From Pestalotiopsis fici W106-1 (Eukaryota; Ascomycota; Sordariomycetes; Amphisphaeriales; Sporocadaceae), in assembly GCF_000516985.1 (NCBI RefSeq), contig NW_006917099.1:62001-126000 (forward strand): a stretch of 64,000 nucleotides of DNA, read 5' to 3'. The notes beneath the pieces are model-generated. The model did no database searches. It saw only the letters and a list, made by a program, of their open reading frames with translations, and was not told where the DNA came from. Every line of letters starts with the position of its first letter. Position 1 is the first letter of the stretch. Positions 1-11,623 of this stretch are shown piece by piece. The position numbers and the translations under genes were made by a program.

Positions 1-375
1 GCGATCGTTGACAGCTCCGAGATAAGAAGACCAAGTCAACTGAGTATTTTGAGGCAGAACAGACTTATGACTATGTATATAGACAACAATGGAGATCAGC
101 TCTGCCTCAAGTAAAACAAACCTAATCGACCAACTTATGCCGATGAAATTATATGGCATGAATCTTACGATCAGTATAAGGATGGCATAGATAGACATTG
201 CGAGCCCTGGAAATAGGGAAGGCTAGGAAAAATAAGTAAATTTAAATTTTCAAGTCCAACAAAATATCCTTTCATCTAGTGCTTCTGCGGGAGCCAGAAA
301 TGAACTTGCGAACCCTGCGATTTCGCAATTTGCAAGGTATGGTACAATAATTATTTCGCAGCCGTGCTCATTACA
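1..375. other. Intergenic, no gene seen
   Basis: No open frame with a recognisable product. It lies downstream of the minus-strand gene ending at 376, so it holds its 3' flank and whatever precedes the window. Confidence 0.5.
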
Positions 376-1451
376 TTATAGGACTTTCAGGACAGCGAAT
401 GTTACAATGGCGAACCCAATGCTAAAGCTCAACGTCGTCCCGCTTAGCGATGTCCCCAGGCTGCGCTCATTCTCACTGGCCATGGCCACACCATCGCCGT
501 CCGCGTCCCGTTCTTCAAGTTGAGTTGTGTTAACACGCATGCAGTGTAACTCAGGTCCCCCAATGTACTCATTGCCGTTGCCCGTAGGTATCTGCGCATT
601 GAACATGAGAATGTGCAGCTTGTTCACTGCTAGGAGGTAATCGTCGCTGAGACTGCCGTTCAAGTCCCTCAGAATGTCATACTTGAAGCCCTTGCCATTG
701 GTCCACGGCCTGCTGGTCTCATTGCTGCTAGCGTCAAGGCCGCCGAGGGCATAGCCTGTGCCGTCCATGCCCCAGTCGGCTGCGTCTCCGAGGGAGTCCT
801 TGCAGGCCGACAGCAAGTTCCACGGTTCTGCAGGACTACTGCAATAGCTGCCGTTGCCCGCCGCGCTGATGGCGCCGCGCTGCAGGATGGCGGCGACGCA
901 ATCTTGGCCGAGCGCGGGTACGCAGCTGGTGCTATTGGCGTCGTCTTCAGTGTACCCGTTCAGGACGCTGACGGGGAGGTCCAGGCTTTCCACAACGCTC
1001 ATGCAGAAGCTCGAGTTGGCGCCGTCCAGAGCCTCCGAAAGGTCGTCCCCATAAGGCCACGTGAAGTCATATGTTGTGCTGACCACATGCGGGTCAGCGA
1101 GGTCATTGTCTTCTACCTTGGGGGTTGCGACGTCGCTGATGTTGACTCCTGTAAAGTATGACAATTAGCAGTCAGATCCAGAGAAAGACACCGCACTCGT
1201 GGTTACCTACGCCACGTCCACTCCGAGTTCCGCACTACCGAGTCTTCTGGCAAGGAAGACCAGTATTCTTCCAGCATTCCAAACTTCACAGAGCGTGTAA
1301 CCGTAGGATTACTTTTTGCGTCGATGACCGGGTCCCTTATATCTTTATCAAGTTCTGTCATGGAAGTTTCAAACCATCCTGACACCATGTTGGTGAGGTC
1401 AGCTACCGCAACCGTTGCCAGGAGCGGGATTATGACCAAGCTTCGGGACAT
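376..1451 (-). CDS. Secreted, probably GPI-anchored protein, paralog A
   Basis: Two exons, 1451-1211 and 1148-376, joined by a 62-nt intron (donor GTAGGT, acceptor ACAG), give 337 residues. The ATG at 1451 opens a signal peptide (MSRSLVIIPLLATVAVA). The C-terminus is a hydrophobic run after a small-residue stretch (LGTSLSGTTL), as expected of a GPI-attachment signal. The middle has several N-glycosylation sequons, paired cysteines, and an acidic DADGDG motif like a calcium loop. Exon 1 is exactly as long (241 nt) as in the paralog at 7003-8069 and the intron sits at the same residue, so the two are duplicates. I do not recognise a named family; a cell-surface role is inferred only from targeting signals. 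Confidence 0.8.
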
Positions 1452-4347
1452 TTTGACTGGACGATGTTTATTTTTCTGTTTTCTTTTCTTGGTAGCGACG
1501 ACAGCAAAGGAAATGGTGTGTTCTTTCTCTTCCTTCTGACTTGTCCGATGAGAAGATTAGCAAGCCAAAGATTTATTTCAATGAAAGGAAGAAGAAAAGT
1601 CTGACTTGAGCGAAGGCGAGTGCATGCACTTACGAATGCTAAAGACCAATCGTAAGATCACCCAATTGGACCCAGTTTGCTCCATTTCCAAGCCTCATGA
1701 TGTATGCCAAGTGGCACAGCGAGGCAGTTTGATGTGATAATGTGAAGATCGACAAAGGAGTGCATGGTTTGATAGAAATACTGACCAAATGATAAGCTTA
1801 ATGATGAGGCTCGATAATCCATGTACCAACAGTTTGAATACAGCTGTGCTATCCGCTGGAACCACAAGGATGTCGCCTGAGTATGGAGAATCTGTGGGCT
1901 GGCTTGCTTTCTTCGTTATATTCGCATTGTTCTTATGGGTACGTTGCCCACTAATGGCAATTCCCGGCAGCTTTTTTATATATGAGGTAAAAATTCAATA
2001 ATTAGCGTGTGTCACGGTGCACGCCTGTCAATGGGCTATGCACCAATTGTAGTTTATTTTATGTGAGATTATCAGATATCTAATATGCCGGTTTCGCGCT
2101 TGACGGGATCGGGGATCTACCTGAATAGTACCATATCTAGTAGGCGCGACAGCGAGACAGATTCTGACCATTGTATCTCGAATTATTCCTAGCTACCTTA
2201 GTGTACAGTAAAAAACAGACTCTACAGAAAGACCGAAGCAACCAAGACAGGAAATGGCTCAACAAGACAAGCTTGGTCCTCATTGTAAGTGGTTCACTTC
2301 CATACCCACCAGCTGGTGATGAGTGATTGATGGTCAACATCTGGCCGAGAGCTGCATTTGTCTCAACTTGCGACAGAGCTGTTCCTGGCCCTTATCCTGG
2401 CCATTCTCGGAATCAGCATCAGAACGAAAGCAGGCCAGAGCCCAATGCGTTCCTGCTTCCTGTCGTTCTACACCTAGTCAGTTTTGCAAAGCACGATCGA
2501 CATGCACCGATGTGGAATTTAAACGGGGTTCGTTTCTCGTCCCCACTTTGAGTCTGACCGGCAAGACATGATCTTTCGCTGTTTCATTGATAAAGTAATC
2601 TAGGAGGTACATATGTTGAAGTAATCTCCAAGCAAGTATTACACACAGGACACTATCTACCTCTCTCCGAGCGGTCATCAAAAACACATAGACCAGTAAC
2701 CGGCACTGCCGACGAGCGGCAGTAGCATGTTCACTATCTCGCACGCAGGGTGGGACATCTGCGGCCGTCGCAGGATCAGAATATGCTGGCGAGGAATATC
2801 ACGCGTAATCACTTGGACTTCATGGTGGCGCTTATCTGTCAGCTCAGAGAGCGTTAAGACATTACATTCCCAGGCACAAAGCACGGCGAAATGGAAACCG
2901 CGTAGTCAATGAAGAGGAAGGGCAGACGATAGGAAGAGGAAAGGAAGATGACTATGCTTGTGGTTCTAGAAGGTGACAAGAAGTGTTTCCTAGACAAATG
3001 CGGACATTTCTGACGTAGATTATGTCATGGCCAGCAGCTATACATCTTCACTTGACCTCATCATTCCATGGCCCGAAAAGCCAACTGGACGGGAAGCGGG
3101 AAACTTTTGGCTGCATCAACTGCTTTGGGAGAATGCCAGCCCCCCAAAATACAAAATGGCCCGGGTACTATACCTAGGGTATGGCGAGTTCAATATGCTC
3201 GTAAGCTGGGCAACAGGCTAATCCTAATCGTAGCCCATCTGACCTAAAAACAAGAATCAACGGACCCATTCCGCTATGTGAGGCGGCTATACAAGTCTTA
3301 AAGCTGAATGATCCCGAGAAATAAACTTTAAACTTAATCGCCACCAGCCTACTTTCCAGCAAGTCGCAGTGCCTGTGTGAAACCTTTTATTATTGTTGGA
3401 TGCACATTAGAACTTCATCCATCCATTAATGCTCGTAAGTAAACGTCTTTGGTGGGCCTACCATACTGTATGATTGAATATCGCAACTAAACTCTTCTGA
3501 GACAATGGTGTTCCGCTATGAGAGCTATGATACAATTTTTGTCCTTGCGTCTGGTTAGCTGCCTATTAATCACAAAAATTTGAAGCTGGATGATAAGTTC
3601 ATGAGAGATTAATCGAGCGTGGTTTGTGGTCTGAATTAAGTATAAGCATCGAATTAGTCCCTAAGAAGTGAAAGCTTTCAACATAATCCGTCACAGTTCC
3701 TAATATTTTTATTTCATCGGTTTACATAATCAGCATAGCTCTTTAGGTAGGGATTGTAGGTCCTTAGGATTCGGTTTTCACCTTTTTCATAATAGTAATG
3801 ACAAAGCAAAAGATTAATTCTCCATTATTTACTTTAGATCTTCCGTCTTGGACCCTTCCCACATTTACCGCCACGGGTATTTTAGCGTAGAACCCTGAAT
3901 TTCAGCACGGAAATAGAGACGAATAGCGATGCGTTATAGGGCGGCAACCTGCATGATCAAGCCTCGATATGCGTCCTCGCCCAAAGCTTTAACCACCCAA
4001 CCTTAATGGTACACCCTCCATTACTTTCTATTTTCAACGATCATTAACAGCTGGTAAGACCTTTTACGCCGGATACTTATTAACTTTGTGGCTGCAATTG
4101 AGTCTTGAGACCACGAGAACCTTGACAGGGCTGAACCCTTTGGCGGAACTGCAACTTTACAAAGATCCACGGCTGCTTAGCATATGTGAGTACGGCGGAT
4201 GTAACAGCATATTCATTATACACAAAAGTCTAACTGCATATTTTAGTTTTCAGCTATTTAAACCAGCATTGCACCCACTCGTTTATAGCAACACCGATAA
4301 CTACAAGCTTCTCAGCTTTGGCACTTTTCTCTCTCAAAGTCGTAAAA
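1452..4347. other. Gene-poor intergenic stretch of 2.9 kb
   Basis: Only short overlapping frames without homologous motifs, signal peptides or convincing splice partners are visible. The left end is the promoter of the minus-strand gene starting at 1451, the right end that of the plus-strand gene at 4348. A TATTTAA-like box lies near 4255, about 90 nt before that ATG. Confidence 0.4.
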
Positions 4348-4831
4348 ATGAAATCCGTCTTCTTATTCTCTACGCTTCTTCTACTTGCTGTGGCGTCTGC
4401 GGCACCAGAACCAGCCCCCATACCGCAGTTGAGCGGCGGAACCATCACTTGCAATATCCGAAGCACTTGTGGATCCGGCCCCGTTCCGTATCGACAGACT
4501 GCTTATGTCAACGGTCAGATTCTAGGATATTATGCTCCTGGGACTCGGCTGAGTCTGAGCTGCTACAAGATCACAGAACCTGGTGGCTGTGGCGATAGCA
4601 AGTGAGTTGATCATCGAATCCTACTTATACTTAATAAAGGCTTGAACACGTTTAACAACTGTCTAGCATCTGGTACAAGGAGGGAAGCCGTGGTGGCTAT
4701 GTGCCCTCTGCTTGCTTTGAAGGCTGTACAGGAGGTAAGTTGGGCCTGACCGCATTTTATATGCATGCAGCCCCTCCTACTATTTACTAAAACTATGGCC
4801 AGGTGGCTCCGGGGGAATGACTAAATGTTAA
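4348..4831 (+). CDS. Small secreted cysteine-rich protein
   Basis: Three exons (4348-4601, 4667-4734, 4803-4831) with clean GTGAGT/CTAG and GTAAGT/CAG introns encode 116 residues. The ATG at 4348 (context AAAAATGAA) starts a strong signal peptide, MKSVFLFSTLLLLAVASA, followed by a Pro-rich APEPAPIPQ stretch. The mature part has seven cysteines (TC, TC, SC, GC, AC, GC and the very last residue) and is Gly/Ser-rich near the end. Size, secretion and cysteine content fit small secreted fungal proteins such as effectors or surface proteins, but I see no named fold. The third exon is only 29 nt, so an annotation that misses it would end differently. Confidence 0.7.
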
Positions 4832-5536
4832 TTGGGTGAAGTAGCTTATAAGATTACTAGACAATCATATTGCTCACGAGGTCGTGATGTATATCCTGTA
4901 GTAGGATTAGGATTTCTGGGTGGGCCTCCATGCGAGTACTTGATGAATATCACGATGATTGATATGTACCTACTAGTATTACCACAAAGCTCATTTCGTG
5001 AATGGAAAAGTTTGCCATAACACTTTTATTGATTTTCTCGTCAGGCCAGATAATTGGCCCGCTCGGCTTATGATATTTCCCTCTTTTTCATTTTGCGCTT
5101 TCGCTTCCTAGTATTAATCACACCATATCAATCCACGATCTCTTAGTGTCTTTGTGGAAGTTTCGTTGCGGCTGAGGGCGGAGAATGTACCTTGTATAGG
5201 ACTCTCCAGCTCTCTGTCTGACGATGAGGGGCTTCGGTGTCTGCAATAACCGACTATACGACTTGCCTTGCCTTGCCTTCCTTTTGAACAGCTGCTACAA
5301 CCGCAATGCCGACTCGGCATCCGGCCCGAACGGTCCGAATTTAGCTTATGTCCGCCCGACATTGCATTGGAAGTTAATGATGGCCCTGAACCTTGCGATC
5401 ATGCACAGCGAAATTCCTTATTTCTCGAAGCGGCCTAGCTCATTCCTGGATAAGTAGAAATATCTCATCGAAGACGGTCTGTCCCAAGGTCTAATTGCTG
5501 TCTCATCATTGAATAACTCCTTCCAAAACAATAACA
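4832..5536. other. Intergenic, promoter side of the GFA gene
   Basis: No supported gene. It separates two plus-strand genes; short frames here have no recognisable motifs. Confidence 0.4.
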
Positions 5537-6084
5537 ATGTCTACACCAAGCGAGACGACACCTACCAAGAAGCCTGGCCGGTTTGACCCGCCGGTCTGGC
5601 GCTTCAACGAAGACCCAATGCCCAACGTCTCCCAGACTGGTGGATGCCACTGCGGCGCAGTACGCTTCCGTGTTCAGCACCCAGTCTTGACCAAGCAACC
5701 TGGCTTCCACTTTCCCGTAAAGATGTGCAACTGCAGTATTTGCGCCCACAACGGCTATCTGTTAATCTATCCGGAGAGATACGAGCTTGAATGGATCAGC
5801 GGGGAGGAAGTCCTCGTCGACTACAGGTTTGCGACAGAGAAAAAAGCTCATCGGTTTTGTGGACGCTGTGGGAGCAGTATCTGTATGGACCCTCAGGGAT
5901 CTTGGAGTTCATGGGCTGGCGACGTTGTGGGATTAAACGTGAGTTGTGGCCCGGTGTCATGTTCTCTGGCCGACACTAGCATCATCGCTAACAGCGACTG
6001 ACTCAGGTGCGCATGCTGGATGAATGGGACATTGCAGACCTCAACTTCCATGAAAAGGACGGCAAGAACTTTATACCCAAGTAG
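5537..6084 (+). CDS. GFA-family zinc enzyme (glutathione-dependent formaldehyde-activating enzyme-like)
   Basis: Exons 5537-5938 and 6007-6084 (donor GTGAGT, acceptor TCAG) give 159 residues, usual for the family. Zinc-binding cysteines are arranged as in GFA/CENP-V proteins: GGCHCGAVRF near residue 36, CNCSIC near 64, and CGRCGSS near 110. Family members are Mss4-like folds that bind structural and catalytic zinc; many fungal members have unknown substrates, so the formaldehyde role is only a family label. The intron falls just before the last 26 codons, and reading through it would give an unrelated tail. A second, divergent GFA gene lies at 53720-54307. Confidence 0.85.
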
Positions 6085-7002
6085 TGATACATGATCTATC
6101 ACACGGAACGTATCTAGATAGACTCATTCCAGATTCTCCAACTGGTACTTGCGCGGCCTGTCGGAATATCCTTAAGCTACCTGGAGAAGGCTCACTGCAG
6201 CAGAGAAGGATTTCGGGGATCTCGTAGCTGACTTTGCCAAAAAATCCACATGTCATTCCTAGATAAGGCAAAACATTTTTATTTGAACCGTTCACGTCTT
6301 GTAACAATGCAGCCAATTGAATACAGAAACCTATTGAGACCAAACCAGGCAAGTTTCTGTTGAAAATGATCAACACGAGTCTCAATTCGCCTTGACGAAG
6401 CTGGAATGCTTTGGGCTTATCGCACAGACAGAAGCGCAGCCGTAGGGAGTACGCTAACTGCATTTAAGATCATTCGAGCTGAACTCACAAGAGATTCACC
6501 ACGGACCTCAAGATCTCGCCCAATGTGCATACGGAGGTTAGTCTCGCAAAATCTGCAGAATGGCCAAAATTTGCGGCGGTCTGAAGTGATTTGATAGGGC
6601 TGAGGATGGTCAATGTTATGAAATTGGTTAGTTAGATGTCCCCTCAATATCTGCACTTCGCTCTGCCCTAGATAATCTGGGGACCACTAGGTTCCCTGTT
6701 AGCTGCCCGGTGCACCCCCAAATTGCTGACTCATCAGTCGCCCGCCCGCCGCCGCCCCGACGTTACGCGCCAGGCCCGCTTTATACCTGTATAAGCTTAT
6801 TTTTTTTTTACGTATACTTTTCTTCGAATCCGCTTGTTTTCGCCAAACGGAACACCGACAATCTGGCCGCTAATAGGGGACTCATACCCATTAGTGCATG
6901 TATACGGTTGTTACGCCTCAACAATCTTAATCTTTAATAAAAGCTGCATTTCTATTATAATATATCTTGGTCATTCAGATTATATGCTGTAGCCATACAC
7001 TC
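6085..7002. other. Intergenic between convergent genes
   Basis: Lies between the ends of the GFA gene (plus) and paralog B (minus), so it holds two 3' flanks. No supported gene. A short CCGCCGCC-rich patch near 6745 and a T-run near 6800 are the only compositional features. Confidence 0.4.
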
Positions 7003-8069
7003 TCACAGCACTCCCAAGCATACGACCAAAGTGAGGAAGACTCCCATGACACATCCGATGAACGGGTCAGTGATTGACGTGCCCACATTCCGGATGTTTT
7101 CGCTTGTCATCGCATCGCCATCCCCGTCAGCGTCATTTTCTGGAAGCTCAGTCGCATTGACGCGCATACAATGCAATTCGGGTCCTCCAACAAAACCGTA
7201 ATCCGTGGGTATGCGGGTGTTAATCATGAGAACGTGGAGCCGGTTGACACTCTGGAGGTACCCGTCGCTGAGAGATCCATTCAGGGGCTCCGACACGTTG
7301 ACGAAGAAACCTTGACCACTGACCAAAGGCGACGAGGTCGCGTTGTTTTGTCGATTCACCCCGCTGAGAGGGTAGTCCCCATAAAGCGTGCTGAACACTG
7401 TTGCTTTACCAATGGAATCGCTGCACTCCAGCAATTCGCTCCAGAAATAGCGTGGTGGTATGCACGAATTCCCATCATCTGAGATGGTGGTAGCACCGTT
7501 GCCGGCCAGGAGGAGGGAATCAATACATGACTTGCCAAGAATGGGCTCGCAGTCGGTACTGTCGTCGTCGTCGGTGTACTTATTTATAATCTCTACCGGG
7601 AGGTCGATGCTAGTCAGAGTAGCCATGCAGAAGGTTCCATCGGCGCCGTCGAGTGCCTCTGACAGGTTGGTCCCTGTGAACTGGAAATCGTAGATTGCGC
7701 TTGCCACGTGCGGTTCATCGACGTCCTCCAGGTCCGCGTCTGGTATCGACACGTCGCTTATGTTGATTCCTACGTGGCACATCAGTCAGTTGCAGCTCCG
7801 CTAATAAGCCTCGTCCGAATCTACTTACGCCACATCCACTCCGAGTCTCTCAGCTTCGAGTTCTCTGCCAAAGAGCCCCAGTATTTCTCAAAAGGCTTGA
7901 ATGCTACCGAACGCGTGGCGGTAGGATTGTGGTTTGCCTGAATAATCGCATCTCTAGCTTTCGGGTTTAGTTGGTCCAGCGCCGATTCTCTCCATCCTGA
8001 AATTTGACCATAATCGCCAGCAACAGCACTTGCAGCCAGTGCCAGGAGTGAAAAAAATATCCGACTCAT
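7003..8069 (-). CDS. Secreted, probably GPI-anchored protein, paralog B
   Basis: Exons 8069-7829 and 7769-7003 (donor GTAAGT, acceptor GTAG) encode 335 residues. Start chosen at the ATG at 8069, which opens a signal peptide (MSRIFFSLLALAASAVAG) and makes exon 1 the same 241 nt as in paralog A; the longer upstream frame has no signal peptide. Shared blocks with A include NPTATRSV/NPTVTRSV, LSEALDGA, LNGSLSD, GGPELHCMRVN and the acidic DADGDG loop, and both end in a hydrophobic GPI-type tail. Six or more N-glycosylation sequons are visible. Function unknown; the pair probably arose by local duplication, with two unrelated plus-strand genes in between. Confidence 0.8.
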
Positions 8070-9130
8070 ATTGACTTGGTAACTTATAGAAACTAGTGGA
8101 GACTGAATGAGAGTGACAACTGTGATGAAAATGGTACGGTAATTGGGACAATTGACTTGAAATTGTGAGAGCAGTTGAGAAACGCAACACATTTATTTAA
8201 GCACAAGAGTAAATCAGCGAGCACCAAATGAGACGTACCAGACTCCTGGGCCGATGATGCACGCCAAGTGTAGCCAAGCATTATTTATGCAGTTGGTTGC
8301 AAACACAGTGAGAAAGGTGTGGCTCAGTGCGGCGTAGGATGCACATGGATCCACCCCATAGAAATTTCTGTATTGTGACTGTGCATGACAATAACGCCAA
8401 GAGAAGACAGTTTGAACTCCATTGCCATGTGTTCTATGTTTACTTACAAACAACTCACATCAGTCACCGCCTCACCCTCGCATCCGTGCCCCACCTCCTG
8501 CTCGTCCCCAAGCTGCCCCCGTTATGGCGGCAAGATTATGGCGGAATTGTCTGATATGGGGTTCGGTGTGTCTTAGAGCATCAATCAGTTAATAATTTGC
8601 TGTTGTAGTATTGCGGTTTGAAACATTCTCGTTTGCAGGAAAAGGTGGATTTGTACTACATCATGCGCGGTGTTTGTTCCTCCTTCTCCTAACCACCAAC
8701 ATATGTCCAAGCTATACCTGCCTACCTCCAAGCATCGTGAATTCCAACCACCAGAGGCTTATCACGTCCTTTCGTGATTCCGTCCACCGGCTTTCTGACA
8801 TCATTGTGAGTCTGAAGCAAATGGAAGCAGATGTGGATTTTGGTACTATTAAGCCAGGGAGTATAGTTCAAGAGATACAGAGCAAATAATATAATGCGTG
8901 CATCGGACATGACATTATATGACATATCCTCATGGATGTTATGCCACCATATCATATGACGAATCTTGATGAATGTTTTGCATGGGTTATGGCCATTTAT
9001 CTTCAGCTTAATTCCAGGCTTTTCAGCTTTCTTGTTTTATAACAAGGTGAACTTGACTATTTACGAATCGCAGAATGGCATGAACATACATACTGAAACA
9101 CAAAGCGTGTCCGGCGGTAAGGAAATAAGT
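8070..9130. other. Intergenic, no supported gene
   Basis: Contains the promoter of paralog B and the 3' flank of the Ecm33-like gene. A frame at 8611-8889 was considered but begins with a non-ATG codon and has no recognisable motif. Confidence 0.4.
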
Positions 9131-10939
9131 CTAAGCTGGCTTCTCCACCGGTCGTGGTGTAGCGTCCATTTCGACGGGAGAGCGACGCCCATCCATCTCG
9201 GCAGGTCGAAAGCTGGTATCGCCTTCAAACTCCAGAATTCTTGGCGGCAAGTCATGCCCGTTGTGCGCCATCACGACATCGGGCGATGGGGCAGCCTCTG
9301 CATTCATATTTATCTTGCGTTCCATATTCCTGCGGCGACGGTGTGACAGCGTCCAGCTAAACGAGAAGATCAGAGCGAGTGCGAGAACGCCAATACCAAC
9401 GCCAATTCCTACCCATGCACCTAGTGAGAGGGAGCTCCCTTGGTCGCTCGGTACAGGCTGGACGCTGGTTGTTGTGGTGGAATTTCCGCTGTCTGTCCCG
9501 TTGCAAGTAAGATGGCCGATCAGTCCATCCCTCTGTTGTTGTACCAATTTTGAGCAGTTGAAATCCGCGTTCCAAGCTTCGATTGTAACCTGTCCTTGAA
9601 CAAGTCTCAGTGATGGAAAAATGTTACCATTTGATGACCTTTGAAGTGTCAGCTGATGATCAGACTCGAACAATAATGTTCATCAACATACATGTCGATG
9701 TTGCCATTTAGTACCACTGTATCTGCGAATTGCAACGTCCGAAAATTACCTGGCAAGAGACTGCCAGGATTGTTTTGCATCAATAGTACTGGGATGCTGG
9801 TGGTACTAGCAAAAGAAAATGTGCTGTTGACACAATTCTCGATTGTGAGCTGTGCATTGACGTTTGTAAGATTCGGCATTGAAATGGCGACATTTGAGAC
9901 ATTCGAAACGATAAAGTGGCCTTCGACATGATGGATGTTCCACTCATATGTAGAATAGTCCTCAGACAGTGATCCGTCGCTGCTGCCACCCACCGAGGCA
10001 GTGTCCCAATTGCCAGCACCATTATCTTGGATTGTCAGATTCCCACCTACTTCAAGATCACCGACCTTGATAGGACTGAATTTTCTTTTGAAAATGGCGT
10101 CTCCGTTCACTTGCACAAGGTTGGGGAGGACTGGGGAAAAGTCGTCACCGCCGAAATTAGCGAAGGATCCCTCCAGAATCAATTCATCCACCTCTGTTAG
10201 GTGAGGGAATTGCGCCACAAGAGATGATTGTATTCCGAGTTCGGTCAGCTGAGTGACATTGTGGAGAATCGCACTAGTCCCTTCATTCTGTACCCAGGAA
10301 CCGATGCTATCACCAAATACATGCATAGGATTATCTGCCATGGAGGAACTATAGGAGCTAGGCTCGGTAGTTGCAAGAATAACTTTTCTGATCCCATAGG
10401 CCGGTGAAGATGGTATGATTAGTTGGCCGCTCTTTACACTTCCACTGATTGACAAAAGAGTCGTGAGCTGGATGAGGCTGACGTCGATGCTGAGATCTTG
10501 ATCAAGCCCTTTCACGGATATATTAGTTATATATAGCCCGTCTGGAAACGTGAGATTGCTTGTGGGCGACTGAATCTCCACTTTTTGAGCCGGCGAGCAT
10601 GATTGCATGAATAAGGTTTGCGAATCGATATCTGCCTGGCTCGTCAGCGTGATCGTCTCTGTGCAGACATTAGATGCTAATGGACACTAGTTAGTATACA
10701 CATTGATTTTCAAGTTCCTATACTATAGGGTAGAGATTGCAGTACTCATGGTCTCAGGCAAGGTGCTAGATAAGATCGCAAGAGCCTGCAAGTTGCGGTT
10801 GGCAAAACAAACACAAGTTTACTTGTACCAATGTCTGGTGTGGATAGCGGGATCTTTGACGTTCAAATACAACTCACATTTGCGTCATTTTTACAAAGAA
10901 AGACAAAGGCACAATACGTATCTTCGAGCGCTCTTGCAT
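9131..10939 (-). CDS. Ecm33-like surface protein with transmembrane helix and cytosolic tail
   Basis: Four exons (10939-10895, 10785-10746, 10676-9692, 9638-9131) keep frame for 525 residues. The first two short exons together build a signal peptide (MQERSKIRIVPLSFF joined to ALAILSS). Then follows the family hallmark, a Cys followed by ITLTSQADIDS, and leucine-rich receptor-L-like repeats (LTNVNAQLTIEN, LEVGGNLTIQDN) with many N-glycosylation sites. Unlike GPI-anchored Ecm33, the end is a Ser/Thr-rich stalk, one transmembrane helix (WVGIGVGIGVLALALIFSF), a basic stop-transfer RRRR and about 70 cytosolic residues rich in PVEM-type motifs. Role: probably cell-wall or surface sensing. Exons 1-2 are the least certain; an upstream branch motif TACTAAC supports the exon 3 acceptor. 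Confidence 0.75.
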
Positions 10940-11623
10940 GAATTGGGCTGGCCAAACATGATGATTGGTCTCCGTGCCGCCGTGACCTCCAACGCACAGA
11001 TCGTCAGCGTGATACCAATGAAGTCTATGAGCCATACCAAGACCATGCATTTACAGTTAATCATACCCTACCAGCTCCATAACTGACTCTTTATTGGCTG
11101 GGCAGAAAGTATCATCGTATCAGTGAGCCAATCAAACGCGTAACATTTATGACACCCTTGCATATTTCGGTGAGGCTGCATAATTATTAATTATCTCTTT
11201 AACCGCCAAGCTTTGAGAAGGGGTAGTTGGACTTTTCCCAATGGAACAATTTTGGAAATGGATGCGCATGGAGAGCGACCAAGCTATACCTGAAAGAGCT
11301 CGCACCCTATTGCCCCGCGCTGTTTGCGTAGGTAAACTTTAACTGCTGGATTAGTAGCTAGGTACTCAGGTCGGTAACTTTGGTCTTTCATTTTTCCCAT
11401 TTCAATGGCGGTTCACTCAATAAAGTTGCATGCAAGGTTACGGCGTGACTTTGTTTTCCCTTCAGGTAGGTAGGCTGCTTTCGATGCGGCTATTTTTATT
11501 ACCTACATTAAAGTTTACCCCTCGATGCGATAAGGTGGAGTTTCTGCACCAGTTTGTGGTGACATGAAGCTCTCTGCCCTTTCATGGCAAGCCTTAATGA
11601 TATAGAGGATGTTAATCGAGGCT
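10940..11623. other. Intergenic, no supported gene
   Basis: Holds the Ecm33-like gene's promoter and the 3' flank of the HET gene. Copies of a TAGGTA/TACCTA-type motif occur near 11340 and 11467. Confidence 0.4.

Noticed and set aside
8611..8889. 92-codon frame
   Set aside because: Begins with a non-ATG codon, no conserved motif, no splice partner.
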